From Candidatus Thalassarchaeum betae (lineage in GTDB: Archaea; Thermoplasmatota; Poseidoniia; Poseidoniales; Thalassarchaeaceae): a stretch of DNA of 12,714 nucleotides. Where the stretch lies: positions 1 through 12,714 of the forward strand of contig JAKUUO010000035.1 in assembly GCA_022448665.1 (NCBI GenBank), in the 5' to 3' direction. Each line of letters begins with the position of its first letter. Positions within the stretch are counted from its first letter, which is position 1. The notes beneath the pieces are model-generated. The model was not told the DNA's origin. It saw only the letters and a program-made list of their open reading frames with translations, and made no database searches. A program made the position numbers and the translations under genes. Shown in pieces: positions 9,074 through 12,714 of this stretch.

Positions 9074-10486
9074 ATGGGGCCAGACCTCGATGCGCTCGTC
9101 CAGCGCAGCGACGAACTCTGGGAGACGTCAATCCTGCCCAGTCTGTCCGATTTCATCGAGATACACGCCCTCTCCCCCCTCTTCGAGCCGAACTGGGCGG
9201 AGTTAGGAGAGCTGGACGCCACAATAGACCTGTTCTGCGCATGGCTCGATGAGCAGGAGATTGCGGGTCTGAGCCACGAAGTCCACCGCATTGAGGACAA
9301 GTCCCCGGTCCTGCTGGTCACCATCGAGGGCACCGGTCCAGGAGAGGTGATATTCTACTCGCACTTGGACAAGCAGCCATCCAAACCGGAACTCTGGTCC
9401 GAGGGACTCCACCCACTGAAGGCGGTTCGCAGGGACCCATGGCTCTACGGGAGGGGCTCCGTCGACGACGGCTACGGGGGGTACCTCTGCGTGACCTCGA
9501 TCCGACTTCTTCAGGAAGCGGGCATCCCGCACCCCCGCTGCGCCTTCCTGATCGAGACTTGCGAGGAGTCCGGCTCATTCGACCTCCCGCCATACTTGGA
9601 CGCACTGAGCGAGGAACTAGGCGATCCTGACATGATCGTGGTCTTGGACAGTGGCGGCCCCGACTATGACCACGTTTGGATGACCGAGGCCCTCAGAGGA
9701 CTGGTCTCAGGGACTCTCTCCGTCCGCGTTTCCCACGAGGGCATCCACTCGGGGACCTCAGGCGGCTCGATACCATCCTCGTTCAGGATTCAGAGAATGC
9801 TCCTTGACAGGGTGGAGGACTCCTCCACCGGAGAGGTCCTTATCCCAGAGATGCACGTCGAGATTGACGCCGATATTCGTGACAAGGCGGCGGCCCTGGC
9901 CGAGGTGGTCGGTGACAGCGTCTGGGAGCAACTCCCGACTGTCGACACCCTAGTCCGAGTCGCCGACTCAACCGAGGACATGATACTCGCGATGAACTGG
10001 CAGCCCACCTTGTCAATAATCGGTGCGGACGGCATGCCACCAGTCCAAGTAGCGGGCAACGTCCTGCGAACCAACACCGACCTGAAGCTCAGCTTCAGAA
10101 TCCCACCCGGAGTCGATTCCGAGTCGGTCCTCGAGAGGGCCAAGCAGATCCTGGAGGCCGACCCGCCCTACGGGGCCGAGGTCACATTCTCCCCGGACTC
10201 CTGCGCTGACGGCTTCCACGCCCCACCACTCGGGGGTGCCGTCAGCAAGGCGATCAACGAGGCCTCGACGACACTCACCGGCCTGCCTCCGCTGGCGTCC
10301 TGGACAGGCGGTACAATTCCGTTCATGGCAATGATGCAGGGCAAGTATCCTGAAGCCACGTTCCTATGCACTGGCTCATCCGGGCCAGGAAACAACGCAC
10401 ACGGCCCCGACGAGAAACTGCATATCCCCTCCTCAAAGAGGCTCACTGCGGTGCTGTCTGCAACCGTAGCCGCAGTCTCCGGATGA
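9074..10486 (+). CDS. M20-family metallopeptidase (dipeptidase/amidohydrolase-like)
   Basis: The 470-residue protein carries the full set of M20 metal-site motifs: SHLDKQP with His97 and Asp99, LYGRGSVDD with the bridging Asp131 (or Asp132), ETCEESGS with the catalytic base Glu164 and metal ligand Glu165, VLDSGG with Asp192, and NNAHGPDEK with His443. The dimerisation domain is marked by GIHSGTSGG (His225). The HLDKQP and VDDGYGG variants, together with the ALRGL and TGEVL stretches, point to one M20 subgroup of two-zinc dipeptidases rather than to DapE or ArgE; the substrate cannot be read from sequence. There is no signal peptide, so it is probably cytoplasmic and acts in peptide use. It starts 44 bases after the helicase gene with no SD visible before ATG 9074, so leaderless or readthrough expression is likely. 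Co-direction with the addAB-like genes does not imply a shared function. Confidence 0.85.
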   Translation: MGPDLDALVQRSDELWETSILPSLSDFIEIHALSPLFEPNWAELGELDATIDLFCAWLDEQEIAGLSHEVHRIEDKSPVLLVTIEGTGPGEVIFYSHLDKQPSKPELWSEGLHPLKAVRRDPWLYGRGSVDDGYGGYLCVTSIRLLQEAGIPHPRCAFLIETCEESGSFDLPPYLDALSEELGDPDMIVVLDSGGPDYDHVWMTEALRGLVSGTLSVRVSHEGIHSGTSGGSIPSSFRIQRMLLDRVEDSSTGEVLIPEMHVEIDADIRDKAAALAEVVGDSVWEQLPTVDTLVRVADSTEDMILAMNWQPTLSIIGADGMPPVQVAGNVLRTNTDLKLSFRIPPGVDSESVLERAKQILEADPPYGAEVTFSPDSCADGFHAPPLGGAVSKAINEASTTLTGLPPLASWTGGTIPFMAMMQGKYPEATFLCTGSSGPGNNAHGPDEKLHIPSSKRLTAVLSATVAAVSG

Positions 10487-10510
10487 TGCCGGCTAACCCC
10501 GCGCCGGCAT
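10486..10510 (+). other. Hairpin at the end of the peptidase gene
   Basis: ATGCCGGC (10486-10493) and GCCGGCAT (10503-10510) form a perfect 8-bp inverted repeat with a 9-base loop, beginning on the last base of the peptidase stop codon. No T-run follows, so it is not a classic intrinsic terminator. It may protect the 3' end or attenuate readthrough. It also covers ATG 10509, which argues against a start there. Confidence 0.5.
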
Positions 10511-10529
10511 GAGATTAATTCCGCCGAGG

Positions 10530-10535
10530 TTAAAG
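10530..10535 (+). promoter_or_regulatory. Possible TATA box for the coiled-coil gene
   Basis: TTAAAG lies 34 bases before the preferred ATG 10569, within a short A/T-richer patch that also holds GATTAATT (10513-10520). The distance would suit an archaeal promoter with a short leader. It is a weak match, and no clear BRE is seen. Confidence 0.25.
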
Positions 10536-10568
10536 CAGATGCACCGGTCGAGACCCTTGAGGGCTCGT

Positions 10569-11213
10569 ATGAGTGATGATGAGGAAGGCACCATCACGCC
10601 TGAGACGCGTATCAACCAACTAGAGGGGAGACTGGCCGAGGAGACCGACCGCCTAGAGAAGCTGTACGTCGCTTACAAGAAGGCCGAGGAAGATCTCGAG
10701 GAGAGAAAAGCGATCATAGAGGTCCTCGAGAAGGAGGCCATCGACAAGGAGATCGACAAGGAGGGGCTGGAGTCCCTGCTCTCGGACAAGGAGGCGAAGA
10801 TACACGACATCGAGGTCGAGGGAGCCAAGACCGCCAAGCGCGTCGAGCACCTGGAGCCCGAGCTCGAGAAGATGGAGGAGATGTACACCCGCGAATCAGC
10901 GCGCCTCGGACGGGTCTTCGAGCTGGCCGAGGAACTAGACGAGTCCAACCGGGTGGCCAACGCAGAGCTCGGGGCCCGCGACGACTGGTACGTCCAGCAC
11001 ATGCAGCTGTTCGAGGATCTGAGCGAGGCAATGGATACCCGTTACAGCATGATAGACAGGGCGGTCGAGGCGGCCAAGGATATCATGGACAAGTCAGAGA
11101 CCTTCAAGGAGCGCATGGAAGAGGCGCTCGACTCGATCGTGGAAGAGGTCGAGGACCTCGTCGACGGCGATGACGAAGAGGGCACTGACGAGCCCGAAGC
11201 GGACGAGTCCTGA
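10569..11213 (+). CDS. Acidic coiled-coil protein, function unknown
   Basis: From ATG 10569 the product has 214 residues. It begins MSDDEEG, is dominated by Glu, Lys, Leu and Ala in heptad-like order (about residues 15-115), has a shorter helical segment around 140-190 (RYSMIDRAVEAAKDIMD), and ends in a very acidic tail (DGDDEEGTDEPEADES). No enzymatic motif, cysteine or membrane segment is present. I do not recognise a family; structural or scaffold roles like those of other small archaeal coiled-coil proteins are possible. An in-frame ATG at 10509 would add 20 basic residues, but it lies in a hairpin, whereas TTGAGGG (10557-10563) is a usable SD five bases before 10569. The stop codon directly abuts that of the convergent zinc-ribbon gene. 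Confidence 0.7.
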   Translation: MSDDEEGTITPETRINQLEGRLAEETDRLEKLYVAYKKAEEDLEERKAIIEVLEKEAIDKEIDKEGLESLLSDKEAKIHDIEVEGAKTAKRVEHLEPELEKMEEMYTRESARLGRVFELAEELDESNRVANAELGARDDWYVQHMQLFEDLSEAMDTRYSMIDRAVEAAKDIMDKSETFKERMEEALDSIVEEVEDLVDGDDEEGTDEPEADES

Positions 11214-11216
11214 TCA
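11211..11216. other. TGATCA palindrome shared by two convergent stop codons
   Basis: The plus-strand stop TGA (11211-11213) and the minus-strand stop TGA (complement of 11214-11216) are adjacent and form TGATCA. No spacer or terminator separates the two genes, so their 3' untranslated regions must overlap as antisense RNA. Confidence 0.9.
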
Positions 11217-11246
11217 CTTCGGCCGGTGCTTGAAGCAGTATTCGCT
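11214..11246 (-). repeat. Copy 1 of a tandem-duplicated zinc-finger 3' end
   Basis: The last 33 bases of the zinc-finger gene match 11965-11997 at 28 of 33 positions by hand alignment, both encoding EYC(Y/F)KH plus a short tail and TGA. This is DNA-level evidence that the two minus-strand genes arose by duplication or conversion. Confidence 0.6.
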
Positions 11247-11960
11247 TCCTTCTTTCTGGGTCTTACGCCTGTTGCATCGCTCCCCGTTTGAATCTACATG
11301 CTGGCACAGCTTTTCCTTCATCCTCTCCCTCTTCTCGGTTTTCCTAGCGACCAACCTCAGCCTTTCCTCACGTAGTCGTTGCTGCATGTCAAGGGGGCCC
11401 CAAATATCCCTCCCTCCCGGTTGGACTCGCCAAAAACCTCTCTCCTTCCCAACATTCTTTCCAAGTGCATCACGCTCTCCGGGGCCTGCAAACCAGGTTG
11501 ATCCGCATACTTTACAATGACCAACATTCGACACTCCACAGTAGTATACAGAGTGATATTTTGACTTCTGTACAGAGAACCCCCATTCCATTGCGAAATT
11601 GGAAAGGGCGAACTTTCCATCGGACAGGTCGCTGTCGGTACTACAAGTGGGACATTCTACCGCCAACCCCTCCTCGGCGACTTTGGAAAGCCCCAAGACG
11701 CTCTCTAACACCAACGGATCGATCTCCTTCTCGTTCAGGAGGACGCCATCGCACATACCGCATCTATGCAATTTCAACCTTGGCACGTACCACAACTTCT
11801 GACCGTCATCCGGGCATTGATAGGGATCGTGTTGCAGGTTGAGTATTTTCTCATTCCCTTCCTGCGGCCTGTGCGCGAAGCAGAAGTCGGAACGGCTGCC
11901 GGCCGGCCTCTTGCACGGATGGCCGGTGTCCTCCCTCACTCCGATGCACTTCTTGGCCAT
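11214..11960 (-). CDS. Multi-zinc-finger protein with two zf-TFIIB-like ribbons
   Basis: The 248-residue protein has four candidate zinc sites. The N-terminal finger is Cys5, Cys16, Cys27, His30 (C-x10-C-x10-C-x2-H), and the C-terminal finger repeats it as Cys219, Cys229, Cys242, His245; both end YC/FC-x2-HRP and resemble small CCCH fingers of the DUF5763 kind. Between them lie two zf-TFIIB-like ribbons. The first is Cys49, Cys67, Cys70, with Asp where the second Cys of CPxC is expected. The second is Cys103, Cys106, Cys149, Cys152, followed by GSTWF, which matches the CxxCGxxW(F/L)D signature. A basic helical stretch (about 191-218) precedes the last finger. The role is unknown; nucleic acid or protein binding is a guess. 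ATG 11960 is supported by GGAGTGAT just upstream. The upstream minus-strand reading frame ends four bases away, so the two were probably co-translated. Base composition is lower in G+C than in the plus-strand genes. Confidence 0.75.
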   Translation of the reverse strand: MAKKCIGVREDTGHPCKRPAGSRSDFCFAHRPQEGNEKILNLQHDPYQCPDDGQKLWYVPRLKLHRCGMCDGVLLNEKEIDPLVLESVLGLSKVAEEGLAVECPTCSTDSDLSDGKFALSNFAMEWGFSVQKSKYHSVYYCGVSNVGHCKVCGSTWFAGPGERDALGKNVGKERGFWRVQPGGRDIWGPLDMQQRLREERLRLVARKTEKRERMKEKLCQHVDSNGERCNRRKTQKEGSEYCFKHRPK

Positions 11961-11963
11961 TCA

Positions 11964-11971
11964 ATCACTCC
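11964..11971 (-). promoter_or_regulatory. SD motif of the intact zinc-finger gene
   Basis: On the minus strand GGAGTGAT precedes ATG 11960, with the GGAG core seven bases away. It overlaps the stop codon of the upstream frame (11965-11967), which is the arrangement expected for translational coupling. Confidence 0.6.
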
Positions 11972-11997
11972 GGTTGGTGCTTGTAGCAGTACTCGCT
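11965..11997 (-). repeat. Copy 2 of the tandem-duplicated zinc-finger 3' end
   Basis: This is the partner of the repeat at 11214-11246, with five differences in 33 positions. The similarity falls off upstream in the acidic linker, which has no counterpart in the intact paralogue. Confidence 0.6.
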
Positions 11998-12333
11998 GTG
12001 TCGAAATGTTACCCTTCGACACTTCTTCCCATTCTTCTCATCGATATGCATGCAGTTGGTGTTCGCTGCTCTCCCAACCGACAACCGAGCCTCAGCACTC
12101 TCTGTTTCCAACCGGCCTATCTTCTCATCTTCTCCTTCGACCGAAGTGCTTTGTTTGACAGTATTCATTTCACGTGCATCGAACCAGAATGTGCCACAAT
12201 CTCGACACCCATCGATTACCATCCGATCCCCTTTCGATTTGGAGGATTCAGCGGCTGCTGCTACCGCCACGAGTACGAGAGCACCCAGCAGGAGTCCAGC
12301 ACCACCACCGCCGAGACCTCCAAGGTCGCCCAA
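11965..12333 (-). CDS. Zinc-ribbon protein with Gly-rich hydrophobic segment; likely 3' part of a broken gene
   Basis: The open frame from TTG 12333 encodes 122 residues: a Gly-rich start, a hydrophobic segment long enough to cross a membrane (about residues 14-28), the second half of a zf-TFIIB-like ribbon (Cys43, Cys46, then GTFWFD), an acidic linker, and a C-terminal CCCH finger (Cys94, Cys105, Cys116, His119) ending YKHQPE. This finger is clearly paralogous to those of the neighbour at 11214-11960. Only half of the ribbon is present. Its missing CPRC knuckle is encoded just upstream in the same frame, beyond an in-frame TGA at 12349-12351, so this is best read as the distal part of one ancestral gene reaching at least to 12714. 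It may still be translated, since GGAGGTGG (complement of 12338-12345) lies four bases before the TTG, but that motif also spells glycine codons and may be chance. Confidence 0.5.
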   Translation of the reverse strand: MGDLGGLGGGGAGLLLGALVLVAVAAAAESSKSKGDRMVIDGCRDCGTFWFDAREMNTVKQSTSVEGEDEKIGRLETESAEARLSVGRAANTNCMHIDEKNGKKCRRVTFRHSEYCYKHQPE

Positions 12334-12348
12334 GCCACCACCTCCACC

Positions 12349-12714
12349 TCACTCAGTGAGTTTGTAGGCCACTCTAATTTCTAGCATCAGAGCCTCGCAC
12401 CTAGGGCACTTCAGCGAGCATTCTTCACCATTCTCAAGGAGATCTTTGAGGGTTCCAGCGTGCTTTGAAAGCTTATTCTCCACCGATTTGGCATCTAGCA
12501 CCGTACCCCTGCATCATTGCCAAGCGTAGTACCCATTTTTGTATTCCAATCGGTAGGTGAGTTGGCCGCAGCCCCGGGGACACTGGAGCTTCTCGATGTC
12601 CCCAAGCTGGGTCCTGTGCCCCAAGCAGAAGAGCGCACCCGTCATTGCCTCTCTGACGCAGGGCACACCATCTCCCCTCATACCCATGCCGCTGCTACCG
12701 GTTGGGGCCGGAGT
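12349..12714 (-). pseudogene. 5' part of a zinc-ribbon gene broken by in-frame TGA codons, runs off the window
   Basis: One minus-strand frame reads from the window edge to 12349 with a single TGA at 12514-12516 and ends at a second TGA (12349-12351), beyond which the same frame continues as the 11965-12333 reading frame. It encodes, in order, a finger remnant GVPC...FCLGH (Cys codon 12658-12660, Cys 12625-12627, His 12616-12618, spacing identical to the neighbour's Cys16, Cys27, His30), CPRGC (12568-12582), WQ-stop-CRGTVLD (zf-TFIIB half), and CPRC (12397-12408) ending YKLTE. The same domain order occurs in the intact gene at 11214-11960. Two expected zinc ligands are altered: Trp at 12520-12522 (TGG for TGC) and Ser at 12691-12693 (AGC for TGC). 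I infer a decaying paralogue; sequencing errors or readthrough are alternatives. The true start lies outside the window or is lost; ATG 12687 could yield a 57-residue fragment. Confidence 0.6.

Noticed and set aside
10509..10568. Longer N-terminus of the coiled-coil protein from ATG 10509
   Set aside because: The codon sits inside the hairpin, the added 20 residues are basic and unlike the acidic protein, and ATG 10569 has an SD-like TTGAGGG.
11839..12384. 181-codon plus-strand open frame in the zinc-finger cluster
   Set aside because: It runs against minus-strand frames that encode ordered zinc-binding motifs, and its own product is Ser/Pro/Cys-rich with no family resemblance.
12349..12516. 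Selenocysteine or Trp recoding of the two in-frame TGA codons
   Set aside because: Every accepted gene in the window stops at TGA. The TGA positions match Arg and Gly sites rather than redox cysteines, two zinc ligands are also lost, and I see no convincing SECIS-like hairpin. Decay is simpler.

Overview
The window is a densely coding 12.7-kb piece with no RNA gene, insertion sequence, integrase or CRISPR array visible. All seven open reading frames I accept end in TGA. Arginine is often AGG and isoleucine often ATA despite high G+C, Shine-Dalgarno (SD)-like GGTGAT/GGAGG motifs precede several starts, and one protein ends in a PGF-CTERM-like tail. Together these suggest a heterotrophic archaeon, possibly a marine Thermoplasmatota relative such as Marine Group II/III. 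That placement is inference; no marker gene is present to prove it.

Layout: (1) 1-447, plus strand: 3' part of a gene for a probably exported protein with a C-terminal PG-hydrophobic-Arg sorting or anchor signal. (2) 523-4098 and 4098-9029, plus strand: the main locus, a translationally coupled addB-like/addA-like pair encoding a two-subunit helicase-nuclease for double-strand break end processing. The second subunit has a full set of UvrD-type helicase motifs. Both subunits end in a complete PD-(D/E)XK nuclease, and both carry the four cysteines of an iron-staple [4Fe-4S] nuclease. (3) 9074-10486, plus strand: an M20-family metallopeptidase, a likely intracellular dipeptidase or amidohydrolase. 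(4) 10569-11213, plus strand: an acidic coiled-coil protein of unknown role, preceded by a hairpin. (5) 11214-12714, minus strand: a convergent cluster of zinc-ribbon proteins, of which one is intact (11214-11960) and the other looks like a decayed paralogue broken by two in-frame TGA codons.

The plus-strand block and the minus-strand cluster meet with no spacer at a TGATCA palindrome formed by their two stop codons. The minus-strand cluster is also visibly poorer in G+C (hand-counted 60-base lines about 40-55%, against 58-70% in the plus-strand block), so it looks like an accessory segment. No gap without a gene exceeds 300 bases.

The most notable points are the AddAB-like machine, with Fe-S cysteines in both subunits, in a probable archaeon (archaea usually resect ends with Mre11-Rad50/HerA-NurA), and the zinc-ribbon paralogue that can be reconstructed by reading through its two stop codons.
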